Under the pieces are notes generated by a model. The model saw only the letters and a list, made by a program, of their open reading frames with translations, was not told where the DNA came from and ran no database searches. Positions 8,285 to 17,156 of a stretch of 64,000 nucleotides of DNA are shown here, piece after piece; the stretch's first letter is position 1, and every line of letters starts with the position of its first letter. The position numbers and the translations under genes are program-made. This DNA comes from Clostridia bacterium (GTDB lineage Bacteria > Bacillota > Clostridia > Oscillospirales > Acutalibacteraceae): NCBI GenBank assembly GCA_017397845.1, contig JAFQHU010000001.1:1-64000 (forward strand). The letters are read 5' to 3'.

Positions 8285-9781
8285 ATGAACACTTACACCA
8301 AAAAAGAAAGGAATATGTACCTTATCGGTTTGGCGGGACAAAATATTATCTATAATATCATCGCCACAGGTATGACCTTTTATTTCCAAAGCGTTATCTT
8401 TATCCCCGCCATGGCCATCAGTGTAATTACGGGTGTGGCCAGAGTATGGGACGCAATCAACGACCCGATGATGGGTACCATAGTTGACAGAACGAGAAGT
8501 AAATACGGAAAGTGCCGTCCTTATCTTTTCTTCGTTCCCGGTATAGTATGCATTACAACTATCTTGACATTTATCAACGGACAGTATTCCTCTGCCAACT
8601 CCGCCTCTACAAATGCGGTAATAATCGGTTGGGCGGCTGTTTCTTATATACTGTGGGGCATGACCTATACTGCAGGTGACATTCCTATTTGGGGTATAAC
8701 TGCACTTATGACCGAAAGCGATAAGGACAGAGCCAAGCTTTTGGGTCTGGCAAGACTTGTCGCAGGTATCGGCGGCGGTGTGGTTCTTGTTGCACTTATT
8801 CCCGTTTCACAGGGCGTGGGTGCTGCCTTTGCCGAAAGCATGGGTCAGGCAAAGGGTCTGCAGATGGGCTTTATTTTGGTATGCGGCGGACTCACTGTTT
8901 TAGGCTCTCTTCTTTTCCAATGCGCAGCCTTTGCCAAAGAAAGAGTCACACAGCCCTCCGATGATCATAAAGGCTTTATCGATAATGTAAAGATTATGTG
9001 GAACTGTAAACCCTTCCGTCGTATTCTTATTTCGGGTGTCATCAAAGCTCCCACCCAGATTCTCTCTCTCGTTGCCATGACACTTCTCTCTTATTATTTC
9101 GGTGATAACGGCGGCAGCGGTCAGAGCTATATGCTTTATATGGCAGTGCTTGGCGGACCGATGTTTATCGGTATGTTCGGTGCCATGGCACTTATCCCGA
9201 AACTTTGCGAAAAGTTCGAAAAGAAGACAGTATATAATGCTACCAGCGTTGTCGGTGCCATTCCCTTCGGCCTTATTTTCGTGGCATATCTCATCGACGG
9301 TACAGGCCTTTACAAACCCGGTTGGCTTCCCGTTATGGCTGTTCTTTTCCTTGTTGCGGGTGCGGGTACAGGTGCCTCAGGCGTTATCCAATCTATCATG
9401 ATTGCTGACTGCGTTGACTATGACGAATATCACACAGGCTACCGTCCTGACGGTGTATTTTTCTCAGGTCAGTCGTTCATTACCAAACTCGGCGCAGGTC
9501 TTTCCTCTTTTATTCAGGGTATAGTTTTCGCCGCTGTAGGTTTCAGCGGTGATGCGGTCAAGGCATGTAATGAGGCTCTTGCCGCTTCTTCGGCCACAGA
9601 CTTTATGTTTGCCACGGCTCCTGAGTTTGAGTCTTACCGTTTCGGTATGTTCTTCCTGATTACCATACCTGCATTCGTAAGCAGTCTCATTTCCGTAATT
9701 CCCATGAGCAAATACGAAATCACAGCCAAAGAATACACAAAAATTCTTACAGAGCTTAATGCGAAGAGAAACGCAAAATAA
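8285..9781 (+). CDS. GPH-family glycoside/sugar:cation symporter (MelB-like)
   Basis: A 498-residue inner-membrane transporter with about twelve hydrophobic segments. The glycoside-pentoside-hexuronide signature is present: the first helices are followed by DAINDPMMGTIVDRTRSKYG near residues 56-75, where the conserved aspartates bind the coupling cation and sugar, and IADCVDYDEYHTG occurs in the second half. It should import a sugar or glycoside with Na+ or H+. AGGAGG is 8 nt upstream of ATG 8285, and a terminator follows. It stands alone, but a GH36-like glycosidase 3 kb upstream is a plausible functional partner. A second GPH-related protein is encoded at 42776. Confidence 0.9.
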   Translation: MNTYTKKERNMYLIGLAGQNIIYNIIATGMTFYFQSVIFIPAMAISVITGVARVWDAINDPMMGTIVDRTRSKYGKCRPYLFFVPGIVCITTILTFINGQYSSANSASTNAVIIGWAAVSYILWGMTYTAGDIPIWGITALMTESDKDRAKLLGLARLVAGIGGGVVLVALIPVSQGVGAAFAESMGQAKGLQMGFILVCGGLTVLGSLLFQCAAFAKERVTQPSDDHKGFIDNVKIMWNCKPFRRILISGVIKAPTQILSLVAMTLLSYYFGDNGGSGQSYMLYMAVLGGPMFIGMFGAMALIPKLCEKFEKKTVYNATSVVGAIPFGLIFVAYLIDGTGLYKPGWLPVMAVLFLVAGAGTGASGVIQSIMIADCVDYDEYHTGYRPDGVFFSGQSFITKLGAGLSSFIQGIVFAAVGFSGDAVKACNEALAASSATDFMFATAPEFESYRFGMFFLITIPAFVSSLISVIPMSKYEITAKEYTKILTELNAKRNAK

Positions 9782-9785
9782 TATG

Positions 9786-9836
9786 AAAAAAATCCGCTGT
9801 AAAGGTTATAAATACCGTTACAGCGGATTTTTTTTG
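9786..9836 (+). terminator. Terminator of symporter gene
   Basis: AAAAATCCGCTGTAA (9788-9802) pairs with TTACAGCGGATTTTT (9818-9832), with GGT/ACC extending the stem inside, followed by eight T in total. Confidence 0.93.
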
Positions 9837-9943
9837 TAGAATCTTGCATGTCTCTTTTGAAAGGCAATGTCATAAAATATAATTCGTTTTCATAGTTAAT
9901 GGGTTTGCTGCGTCTGCCAAATCACCGACATATTATGGTACAC

Positions 9944-9968
9944 CGTAGGGGCGACCATCGGTCGTCCG
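9944..9968. repeat. Dispersed palindromic repeat (GGGCGACC/GGTCGTCC type)
   Basis: CGTAGGGGCGACC followed by ATC and GGTCGTCCG. The same 25-bp unit, with one base changed in the centre, occurs at 59430-59454. Otherwise the stretch 9837-10047 holds nothing recognisable. Confidence 0.8.
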
Positions 9969-10047
9969 CTTGTCAGACAGTAACGTTTGTTTTTATATGA
10001 TATATTTTTTATTAAATCTTTAAGCTTTCCACCCTCAATCGGTTGAA

Positions 10048-10080
10048 ACAAAAAATCAACCACCGTAAAAGGCGGTTGAC
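10048..10080 (-). terminator. Terminator of coaX
   Basis: On the minus strand TCAACCGCC (10079-10071) pairs with GGTGGTTGA (10064-10056), followed by six T. Confidence 0.85.
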
Positions 10081-10094
10081 CGATGTCTGCGTGT

Positions 10095-10868
10095 TTATTC
10101 CTTGCTTGCTTTTTCATAAATAGCCTTAAGACCGTCTAAAAGCAGATTTTCATCGTAAATTATTTTCTCTTCACAGCAGGGGATGATGCCTGTGCTGTAG
10201 CCGCCTGTGGCAACTAAGGTGCATTTTTCGATTCCAAGCTCCTTACGGATTCTTTTAATCATGCCGTCCAACATGGCCGCTGTGCCGAAAACGATACCGC
10301 TTTGCATACATTCGGTGGTGTTTTCACCGATAGCCTTTTTCGGTGTGGTGAAGCTTACCGAGGGCAGAAGCGCCGCATTCTTTGCCAAAGCATCGAGGGA
10401 GATTTTGACACCCGGTGAGATGGTACAGCCTCTGAAGGTTCCGTCTTTGTCTATTACCAATATCTTTGTCGCAGTACCCAGATCGCACACAAGACAGGGG
10501 AGAGAATATTTTTCTCTGGCACCCACAGCACCGGCAATAAGATCGGCACCGAGGTATGACACGGGTAAAATTTCCACCTTAAGCTCACCGTTGTTTTCGC
10601 CGCCGACTATAACGGGGTCGATCCCTGTCGTTCGTTTGACGGCACGGCTTAAAGCTTCGGTAAGCTCAGGAACGACCGAGGCGAAAACACAGCCTGAAAA
10701 ATCCGAGGGTGAAACCTTGTACAAATTAAAAATATCCAAAAGGTCTATAGCATATTCGTCACTTGATTTGTGCCTTGAGGTGTAAAGACGTGAAACGAAA
10801 ATGAGTTTTTCGTCTCTGTAAGCACCGAGAGTAATGTTTGTGTTACCCATATCGATAGCTAAAAGCAT
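10095..10868 (-). CDS. coaX: Type III pantothenate kinase
   Basis: Phosphorylates pantothenate with ATP in the first step of coenzyme A synthesis in the cytoplasm. The 257-residue length is normal for CoaX. ASKHA-fold phosphate motifs are visible: DMGNTN at residues 6-11, DLGTATK near 125-131 and GCTISPGV near 145-152, followed by a late VATGGYS motif. The start ATG has CAGGAGTGAT 4 nt upstream. It has its own promoter and terminator and is divergent from the radical SAM gene, with about 100 bp between the starts. Confidence 0.96.
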   Translation of the reverse strand: MLLAIDMGNTNITLGAYRDEKLIFVSRLYTSRHKSSDEYAIDLLDIFNLYKVSPSDFSGCVFASVVPELTEALSRAVKRTTGIDPVIVGGENNGELKVEILPVSYLGADLIAGAVGAREKYSLPCLVCDLGTATKILVIDKDGTFRGCTISPGVKISLDALAKNAALLPSVSFTTPKKAIGENTTECMQSGIVFGTAAMLDGMIKRIRKELGIEKCTLVATGGYSTGIIPCCEEKIIYDENLLLDGLKAIYEKASKE

Positions 10869-10899
10869 AAAATCACTCCTGAAAACAGATTACAGAAAA

Positions 10900-10928
10900 A
10901 GTATATACAAAAATATGGCAAAAGTCAA
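10900..10928 (-). promoter_or_regulatory. Sigma-A promoter of coaX
   Basis: Minus-strand TTGACT (10928-10923) and TATACT (10905-10900) with a 17-nt spacer, about 30 bp before the start codon. Confidence 0.8.
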
Positions 10929-10972
10929 ATGTATGTGCTACAATAAATCAAAACCGGAAAAGAAGGTGATAA

Positions 10973-11848
10973 ATGATGAAATGTAATATTTGCCCCCGTG
11001 AATGCGGAGCAGACAGAGAAAAAAGCATGGGCTGCTGCGGCGTGGGTAAAAATTTTACTTTAGCCCGCGCGGCTAAGCATATGTGGGAAGAACCGCCCAT
11101 AAGCGGAACGAGGGGAAGCGGAACGGTTTTCTTTTCGGGATGTAATTTAGGGTGCGTCTTTTGTCAGAATTATGAAATCAGCCACGGCTGCAAGGGTAAG
11201 ACCGTAAGTGCTGAAAGACTCCGTGAGATCTGCCTTTCTCTTATAAATGAGGGCGTGCATAATATCAATTTCGTCAACCCTACCCATTATGCACTTGAAC
11301 TGACTGATTTTTTAGAATTAAACAGCTTTTCGGTTCCCGTGGTATATAATTGCGGCGGCTATGAAAAGACAGAGACACTCAGAGGTTTAGAGGATAAAAT
11401 TCAAATTTATTTGCCCGACCTCAAATATATAAGCGACGAAAGAAGCGGTAAATATGCTTCGGCACCTGATTATTTCTCTTATGCATCGCAGGCTCTTGTC
11501 GAAATGAAAAGACAGTGTCCCGAAAATATTTATGACGGTGATGGGATAATGCAAAGGGGAATGATAGTAAGACATCTGATATTGCCTAAAAATACAAATC
11601 AGTCTCTTAAAATTTTAGATTGGATAAAGGAAAATCTCGGCACAGATACTGTAATAAGCCTTATGTCTCAGTATACTCCCTACGGTAAGGTTGAAGCTTT
11701 TCCTGAGCTTCAGCGTAAAATAACCGAAAGAGAATATTTAAAGGTGCTCTATTATGCGGAAAATCTCGGCTTCGAAAATATTTTTACCCAAAGTCCTTTA
11801 TCAGCCGATGAAGAATTTATCCCGGATTTCGATTTTACGGGAGTTTAA
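10973..11848 (+). CDS. PflX-like radical SAM protein
   Basis: A 291-residue radical SAM enzyme of the group related to pyruvate-formate-lyase activating enzymes (COG1313). The SAM-cluster motif CNLGCVFC is at residues 56-63. An additional N-terminal cysteine group, CNICPREC (4-11) with CC near 22-23, could bind another metal site, as is usual in this family. Its substrate is not established. AAGGTGA lies 3 nt before ATG 10973 and 6 nt before ATG 10976; either may be used. It stands alone between coaX and mscL, and no glycyl-radical partner is encoded nearby. Confidence 0.88.
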   Translation: MMKCNICPRECGADREKSMGCCGVGKNFTLARAAKHMWEEPPISGTRGSGTVFFSGCNLGCVFCQNYEISHGCKGKTVSAERLREICLSLINEGVHNINFVNPTHYALELTDFLELNSFSVPVVYNCGGYEKTETLRGLEDKIQIYLPDLKYISDERSGKYASAPDYFSYASQALVEMKRQCPENIYDGDGIMQRGMIVRHLILPKNTNQSLKILDWIKENLGTDTVISLMSQYTPYGKVEAFPELQRKITEREYLKVLYYAENLGFENIFTQSPLSADEEFIPDFDFTGV

Positions 11849-11942
11849 GAGAGCATATTTCCGCTACCTGAAAAAAAGTCTTTATTTTTCTGAAAATATA
11901 TGTTAAAATCAAAAAAGTAAAAAAACAACGGAGGTTTTTAAA

Positions 11943-12425
11943 ATGAAAGGTTTTATGAGTGAATTTAAAAAATTTATTATGCGCGGTAACGTTATCGACC
12001 TTGCAGTCGGCGTTATCATAGGAGGTGCTTTTCAGGCAATCGTAAATTCTTTGGTGAACGATTTTGTTTCACCGGTGCTTTCCCTTCTTACAAAGGGCAT
12101 CAACTTTGCCGACAAATTTATTGTTCTTGCATCCACCGAAGAGGTTTTTGCCACAGCCGAGGCAGCCAAGGAGGCTGGCTATGCAACTCTCAATTACGGA
12201 GCATTTATCACCGCAGTAATCAATTTCCTTATCATGGCTTTTGTTATCTTCCTTTTGGTCAAGGGTATCAATAAAATTTCCGAAATCGGGAAGAAAAAGG
12301 AAGAACCCGCAGAGGAAGCACCCGCCACAAAGGTATGCCCCTTCTGTAAAAGTGAAATCAGCATCGAGGCTGTCAAATGTCCTCACTGTACATCTGACAT
12401 CCCTGCAGAGGAGGCAGCAGAATGA
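11943..12425 (+). CDS. mscL: Large-conductance mechanosensitive channel with C-terminal zinc ribbon
   Basis: A homopentameric membrane channel that opens under membrane tension and releases solutes on osmotic downshock. The N-terminus (FKKFIMRGNVIDLAVGVIIG) is the family signature. TM1 covers about residues 17-45 and TM2 about 78-104. After a charged linker the protein ends in a zinc ribbon, CPFC near residue 133 and CPHC near 148, which E. coli MscL lacks. AACGGAGG precedes the start. The stop overlaps the proC start by four bases (ATGA, 12422-12425), so the two are translationally coupled. Confidence 0.96.
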   Translation: MKGFMSEFKKFIMRGNVIDLAVGVIIGGAFQAIVNSLVNDFVSPVLSLLTKGINFADKFIVLASTEEVFATAEAAKEAGYATLNYGAFITAVINFLIMAFVIFLLVKGINKISEIGKKKEEPAEEAPATKVCPFCKSEISIEAVKCPHCTSDIPAEEAAE

Positions 12426-13216
12426 TCGGTTTTATCGGAGCGGGCAATATGGCTTCCGCCATTATCGCAGGCATGTGTAAATCTGACTTTGTAAAGGGCG
12501 GAGATATTGCTGTTTTCGATTTAGACGAAACAAAGACCGAAGCTCTTAAAGAAACCTTCGGTGTTACCGTAAAAGCATCGGCCGAGGAAATTGCAGAGAC
12601 CTGTGAAAAAATTATTCTTGCCGTAAAGCCGAATGTAATCGCTTCTGTATTGTCTCAGATTGACAGCATAGCAAAAGAGAAAAATCCGCTCTTTATTTCC
12701 ATCGCCGCAGGTAAAACTACGGAGTATCTTCTCTCCTGCGTAAGCTACGAGGGAAAATTTATCCGTGTGATGCCTAATATAAACGCGCTCGTCGGTGCGG
12801 CTGTGTCGGGCTACTGCGGTACGGATAATGTAAGCGAAAAGGATATGAGCTTTGCCGAGTCTTTATGCGAATGCTTCGGTACGGCAGTAAAAATCGACGA
12901 AAAGCTTTTTCCGATATTCAGTGCCATCGGCGGCTGCTCACCTGCTTTTACTTATATGTACATCGATGCTTTGGCCAGAGCGGCAGTGAAAAACGGTATG
13001 CCTAAGGCACAGGCTTTGCAGGTAGCCGCACAGTCGGTTTTAGGCAGTGCGAAAACAGTTTTAGAATCGGCAGACCACCCCTGGGCACTTGTGGACAGAG
13101 TATGCTCACCGGGCGGCACCACCATCGAGGGTGTGGCATCCTTACAGCGTGACGGCTTTGAGGCGGCGGTAATGAGTGCCGTTCAGGCATCCTTTGATAA
13201 GGATAAGAAGATTTAA
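12422..13216 (+). CDS. proC: Pyrroline-5-carboxylate reductase
   Basis: Catalyses the last step of proline synthesis, NAD(P)H-dependent reduction of pyrroline-5-carboxylate. The nucleotide-binding motif GFIGAGNM is at residues 3-10, and the C-terminal signature GGCSPAF...PGGTTIEG is intact. The 264-residue length is typical. The start codon overlaps the mscL stop. Proline is an osmolyte, so joining its synthesis to a tension-release channel makes physiological sense, although the coupling itself is only inferred from the overlap. Confidence 0.96.
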   Translation: MIGFIGAGNMASAIIAGMCKSDFVKGGDIAVFDLDETKTEALKETFGVTVKASAEEIAETCEKIILAVKPNVIASVLSQIDSIAKEKNPLFISIAAGKTTEYLLSCVSYEGKFIRVMPNINALVGAAVSGYCGTDNVSEKDMSFAESLCECFGTAVKIDEKLFPIFSAIGGCSPAFTYMYIDALARAAVKNGMPKAQALQVAAQSVLGSAKTVLESADHPWALVDRVCSPGGTTIEGVASLQRDGFEAAVMSAVQASFDKDKKI

Positions 13217-13241
13217 AGTTAATATTAAGGGGAAGGCTGTT

Positions 13242-14189
13242 ATGAAAAGAAGGATTATAAAGTTCGTTTCATTTGCAGCAGTAATTGATTTTGCTTTGGA
13301 TGCTTTGTGTAATCTTTTGAGAATTAACATCCCTCTTTTTTCTCAGTCAGTTTCTGCTTCAAATATATTAGGTGCGATTACTGCTTTATCGACTTTTATT
13401 ATATTTTTACTTTTGGGATATAATCTGAGCAAGGATAAAACAAGTGCGGTTGTTTTCAGCGGTACGATGTACTTTTCTTCTTATATACCGAATTTGGTTT
13501 TGATTTTAGTCAGTGCTCTGATGTCTTATTTCCCTTTTTCGGAGGATATATCTCCTGTGACTACTGCTGTCGAGGAAATGACGGGATTTGTTTTACTGCC
13601 TTTGGAGATATTTATAGGTGTTTATGCTTATACGGCTTTTGTGGGAATTAATGATAAGATGTCACAAAAGGGCATGGCTGATTTTACAATGTCTGTTTCA
13701 AGAGCAAGAAAAAGATATATCGTTGCTACTGTTGTACAAATTCTTTCTGCCTCTCTGATTACGAGCATGCCGTTAATGTTTTCCTTTTTGTCAGATGAGG
13801 ACATGTCAGGCTTTGTGGTGAGGCTTTTTGCATGGATTTCTTCTGTTGTACTTTTCTTAATTATTTATTATGCAGGGTATAAGCCGGGAAAAAATCATAC
13901 GGAGGCGATGGCTTTTTTTAGTGCCTATGCTTTGGGCGGTGGAATATCTTCTCTGATATCTTCTTTGTTTTCGGCAGTTATTGCGCCGATGATTTCGAAG
14001 GTACTTACGAGTGGGCTCGGAGACGAAACTACACAGGAAGTGTTAAATGAAATGTTTTCTGAGATAGATGTTGATACATTTTCTTTTGTGGCAAGCTCAC
14101 CGTTACTTTTGGTTCTTACTTTTGTTGTGACTTTGTATGTGTTTAAGTTTTTCTTCGAAGATGAAACCGAAGAGTTTTATGCACAGTAA
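13242..14189 (+). CDS. Polytopic membrane protein, unknown function
   Basis: A 315-residue integral membrane protein with about seven hydrophobic segments and no recognisable motif. The start is ATG 13242, preceded by AAGGGGAAGG (13228-13237). The upstream in-frame ATG 13176 lies inside proC and has no ribosome binding site. It follows proC by 25 nt and probably shares the mscL-proC transcript. Its codon use (many TTT, TTA and ATA) is more AT-rich than that of proC. A hairpin terminator follows at 14201. Confidence 0.75.
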   Translation: MKRRIIKFVSFAAVIDFALDALCNLLRINIPLFSQSVSASNILGAITALSTFIIFLLLGYNLSKDKTSAVVFSGTMYFSSYIPNLVLILVSALMSYFPFSEDISPVTTAVEEMTGFVLLPLEIFIGVYAYTAFVGINDKMSQKGMADFTMSVSRARKRYIVATVVQILSASLITSMPLMFSFLSDEDMSGFVVRLFAWISSVVLFLIIYYAGYKPGKNHTEAMAFFSAYALGGGISSLISSLFSAVIAPMISKVLTSGLGDETTQEVLNEMFSEIDVDTFSFVASSPLLLVLTFVVTLYVFKFFFEDETEEFYAQ

Positions 14190-14200
14190 TTTAATATTAT

Positions 14201-14231
14201 GGGGCAGATAATTTCTGCCTCTTTCTTTTTT
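14201..14231 (+). terminator. Terminator after membrane protein gene
   Basis: GGGGCAGA (14201-14208) pairs with TCTGCCTC (14214-14221), with one G-T pair, followed by a T-rich run. Confidence 0.8.
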
Positions 14232-14335
14232 TTATTTTATTTTTCTAATCATACTTTAATTTTCCGTGAGTATTATATGGGTGTAAAGAGAAACACATAT
14301 CTCTGAAATAAACACACAGAAAGGTGGAATTATAA

Positions 14336-15211
14336 ATGAAAAAATTACTTAATGTTTTATTGGCAGCAGCTCTCGGAGCCTCCGTTTTATCGGCGGCATC
14401 ACTCACAGCTTCGGCGGCAACTCTTCCGAGGGTGACATCGGTCAAAGCTTACAATATCGACGATGACGAAATCAATCTCAAATGGAAAAAGGTAAAGGGA
14501 GCAGACGGCTACCAGGTAAAGGTTTGCACCGACGGCAAATGGAAAAGCCTCGGCAGTACAAAGAAAACTTCATTCGAAGCCGACGACCTGAGAAGTGCCA
14601 AAGCCTATAAATTCAAAGTCAGAGCCTATGAGTATAAAGGCTCAAAGAAGCTTTACGGCAAATATTCCTCCGTTCTTTCTTCAGCCACAGACCCGGACGA
14701 GGTTGAAAGAGTGAAAGCCGACTCAAAAGATAAAACCTCTGTTACTCTCAGCTGGGCAAAGGTGCCGAGAGCGACGAGATATCAGGTTTATCTTTACGAT
14801 TCAGCCAAAGGTAAATATGTCAGAAAGGTGACTGTGAAAAAGAACACAGCCACAGTGAAGGGCCTTAAAGCAGGTAAAACATATAAGCTTAAGGTCAGAG
14901 CCTATTTCAAAAGCGGTGATGTAAAATATGTGGGCGATTTTTCGGATGTTCTTTCCGTGAAAACGAAAACCGCATCAGCATCGAATTCTTCTACCGGTAA
15001 TTCGGCTGTTACGAGAGCAAAGGCAGAATCCGTGGCTCTTAATCACGCAGGCTTTAAAAAGAGTCAGGTAAAAGATTTCGAAAGTGAGCTCGATTATGAG
15101 AGAGGCACAAAGGTTTACGAAATAAGCTTTGAGGTCGGCGGATATGATTACGAATATACCGTAAATGCTTCCACAGGAAAAATCGTTCATTGGGAAAAAG
15201 AGAGAGATTAA
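14336..15211 (+). CDS. Secreted protein with two FnIII domains and a C-terminal PepSY-like domain
   Basis: A 291-residue exported protein. Residues 1-28 are a signal peptide ending in TASAA. Two fibronectin type III repeats follow (about 35-120 and 125-210), with the core pattern V-x-L-x-W-x-x-V and the Y-x-x-K-V-R-A-Y strand present in both. After a Ser/Asn linker, residues about 225-291 match the PepSY pattern (alternating acidic strand and helix ending in GKIVHWE). FnIII proteins usually bind cell-wall or extracellular ligands; PepSY domains often inhibit or bind peptidases. AAAGGTGG is 9 nt upstream. It is a single gene between terminator 14201 and the kinase. Confidence 0.85.
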   Translation: MKKLLNVLLAAALGASVLSAASLTASAATLPRVTSVKAYNIDDDEINLKWKKVKGADGYQVKVCTDGKWKSLGSTKKTSFEADDLRSAKAYKFKVRAYEYKGSKKLYGKYSSVLSSATDPDEVERVKADSKDKTSVTLSWAKVPRATRYQVYLYDSAKGKYVRKVTVKKNTATVKGLKAGKTYKLKVRAYFKSGDVKYVGDFSDVLSVKTKTASASNSSTGNSAVTRAKAESVALNHAGFKKSQVKDFESELDYERGTKVYEISFEVGGYDYEYTVNASTGKIVHWEKERD

Positions 15212-15327
15212 TATATAAATGTTGAAAAATTAATCTGGTTATATAAAAATGTTACAATTTGGTTATTTTAATATATCCAAAAAGAGGTATAATCTGTACT
15301 GTAATTTAATTAGTGAGGTGCTAATCC

Positions 15328-16161
15328 ATGAAAAGAATAGTTACAGTACAGGATATCTCCTGTGTGGGTAAATGCTCCCTTACCGTTGCCCTTCCCATTA
15401 TTTCAGCCATGGGTGTGGAAACGGCAATTATCCCCACGGCAGTTTTGTCCACCCACACTATGTTCAGCGAATTTACCGTAAAGGATCTGACTGACCAAAT
15501 TCAGCCTATCTCTGACCATTGGAACAGAGAGCAGTTTAAGTTTGATGCGGTTTACACGGGTTATCTCGGCTCCTTTGAGCAGATTGACCTGATGAAGGAT
15601 TTCTTTGACAGATACAAAACAGAGAACAACATTATCTTTGTTGACCCGGCTATGGCTGACAACGGAAAGCTTTATCCCGCCTTTGATGAGGCATTTGCCA
15701 AATATATGGCTACTCTTTGTGCCAAAGCGGACATCATCGTGCCGAACATGACCGAGGCGTCTTTTATGACAGGAATCGAGTACAAATCAGAATATGACGA
15801 AGAGTATGCCAAAACTATGCTCAAAGCTCTTTCGGATCTCGGTGCCAAAATCTCTATCCTTACGGGTGTCAGCTTTGAAGAAGGCAAAACAGGTGTTATG
15901 GGTTATGATAAGGCAAAGGATGAATTTTATTATTATTGCCATAAAAAGCACAGCCGTTCCTACCATGGCACGGGGGATATTTTCTCTTCTACCTGCATCG
16001 GTGCCATAATGAACGGTCTCGATTGGAAAAAGGCAGTTAAGGTTGCCGCAGATTACACCGCCGAATGTATCCGTATCACAGCCGAGGATCCCACCTCAAA
16101 CGATTACGGAGTGAATTTCGAAACGGTTATTCCCGAACTGCTTAAAATGATCGGAAAATAA
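15328..16161 (+). CDS. Pyridoxal/pyridoxamine kinase (ribokinase fold)
   Basis: A 277-residue kinase that phosphorylates B6 vitamers in salvage to pyridoxal phosphate. The N-terminal VQDISCVGKCSL matches the PdxK/PdxY substrate loop, VDPAMADNGKLY is the conserved central strand, and GTGDIFSS near residue 213 carries the anion hole and catalytic aspartate. The start ATG has GTGAGGTG 9 nt upstream. A strong bidirectional terminator follows. The assignment is confident at family level; PdxY and the bacterial PdxK-like group cannot be separated by eye. Confidence 0.93.
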   Translation: MKRIVTVQDISCVGKCSLTVALPIISAMGVETAIIPTAVLSTHTMFSEFTVKDLTDQIQPISDHWNREQFKFDAVYTGYLGSFEQIDLMKDFFDRYKTENNIIFVDPAMADNGKLYPAFDEAFAKYMATLCAKADIIVPNMTEASFMTGIEYKSEYDEEYAKTMLKALSDLGAKISILTGVSFEEGKTGVMGYDKAKDEFYYYCHKKHSRSYHGTGDIFSSTCIGAIMNGLDWKKAVKVAADYTAECIRITAEDPTSNDYGVNFETVIPELLKMIGK

Positions 16162-16167
16162 GATAAA

Positions 16168-16220
16168 AAAACCATTGTACGAACACATAATTTGTGAACT
16201 GTACAATGGTTTTAATTTTT
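16168..16220. terminator. Bidirectional terminator
   Basis: AAAACCATTGTAC (16168-16180) pairs perfectly with GTACAATGGTTTT (16201-16213), with an inner CACA/TGTG pair. It lies between convergent genes. Confidence 0.92.
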
Positions 16221-16894
16221 TATTCTTTGCTCCGGGTGGTTTCTGCTTCCTCCTCCTGCATGCTTACATCCGTAATTACCGAAGAAAGAAACACATCGTC
16301 TATCCAACCGTAGGTGTCTTTTTCGGGGACATAAACATAAACCCAATTTCCGTCCACGCTCGCTCCGCCTACGATGTGTACATCGGTGCCTACGGGGATA
16401 ATGTCAATTTGACCGTAGGAGCCGTCGGGACCTTTTCTGAGAGCTTGTCCTTTGTCACCGGTGATGTATGCCACTGAGGTTCTGTAATTTACCTGAGGAG
16501 ACACTACGGCCGAATCGGGGCTGTAGTCTGCCTCTGCAGTAGTCGGTGAGGTGGTTTCTTCCGGTGCGGATGAGGAAAAAAGAGAAGCAATGGCTGTGGA
16601 AACCGCAGGAATTTCCGCTCCCGCCACAGCGAAAACACCGACCAAAACCGCACACAGCACGGCAACAAGATAAAGCCCCGCTCTCGATTTTTTCTTTTCA
16701 GGCTGTACCTGGCGGTATTTGGGCGGCGCCTCTTCTACGAAAATATTTGAAGAAACGTCTCTGTCCGATGAAAAAATAACAGAGGGTGATTCCGGCTCTT
16801 TATATACTTCCTTTTCTTTAACGCAGGGGCTCCCGCAGTCAGGACAAAAGCTTTCACTTCCTTTTAAAATGTGGTTGCATTTCTGACAAACCAT
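16220..16894 (-). CDS. Zinc-ribbon membrane protein with extracytoplasmic SH3-like domain
   Basis: A 224-residue protein. The N-terminus is a zinc ribbon (CQKC at 3-6, CPDC at 17-20). After a polar linker there is one transmembrane helix (about 74-97), then a Thr/Ser/Pro-rich stretch. A bacterial SH3-type domain follows (about 140-207), including QALRKGPDGSYGQIDIIPVG and the closing YGWID strand. The order suggests a cytoplasmic zinc sensor or assembly head joined to a wall-binding domain outside. The function is unknown. Its ATG start has a purine-rich AAAGGAGTG about 9 nt upstream. Confidence 0.82.
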   Translation of the reverse strand: MVCQKCNHILKGSESFCPDCGSPCVKEKEVYKEPESPSVIFSSDRDVSSNIFVEEAPPKYRQVQPEKKKSRAGLYLVAVLCAVLVGVFAVAGAEIPAVSTAIASLFSSSAPEETTSPTTAEADYSPDSAVVSPQVNYRTSVAYITGDKGQALRKGPDGSYGQIDIIPVGTDVHIVGGASVDGNWVYVYVPEKDTYGWIDDVFLSSVITDVSMQEEEAETTRSKE

Positions 16895-16980
16895 AAAAAA
16901 ACACTCCTTTTCTTTTTGTGTAAAAAAGAGTGTACCACCACTCAGCGGAAAAGTTTGTCATAAATTGAAGCGAAACAAAT

Positions 16981-17010
16981 AAAGAAACCGAGCGCTAAGC
17001 TCGGCTTCTT
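16981..17010 (-). terminator. Terminator downstream of PadR/HAAS operon
   Basis: CCGAGC (16988-16993) pairs with GCTCGG (16999-17004), extended outward by AAGAA/TTCTT. The rest of 17011-17156 holds nothing recognisable. Confidence 0.75.
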
Positions 17011-17156
17011 TACGTATATTTGAAAGGAGAGGGGAGTGCGGTGGGAAGGAGGGAGACAAGTGAAAAATCGGAAAAAAACACTTGTCAGTTCCCATCGCAC
17101 AATTAGAGTATAAGGGTATTACTTTAAATCTAATTAAAGTGAATAATAAAAAAGTA

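Noticed and set aside
10207..10785. 192-codon frame antisense to coaX
   Set aside because: coaX is complete and conserved on the other strand; the antisense frame has no ribosome binding site.
17015..17060. Possible family A repeat (TGAAAGGAGAGG)
   Set aside because: Only a short match, with no variable stem or closing CGGAG segment.
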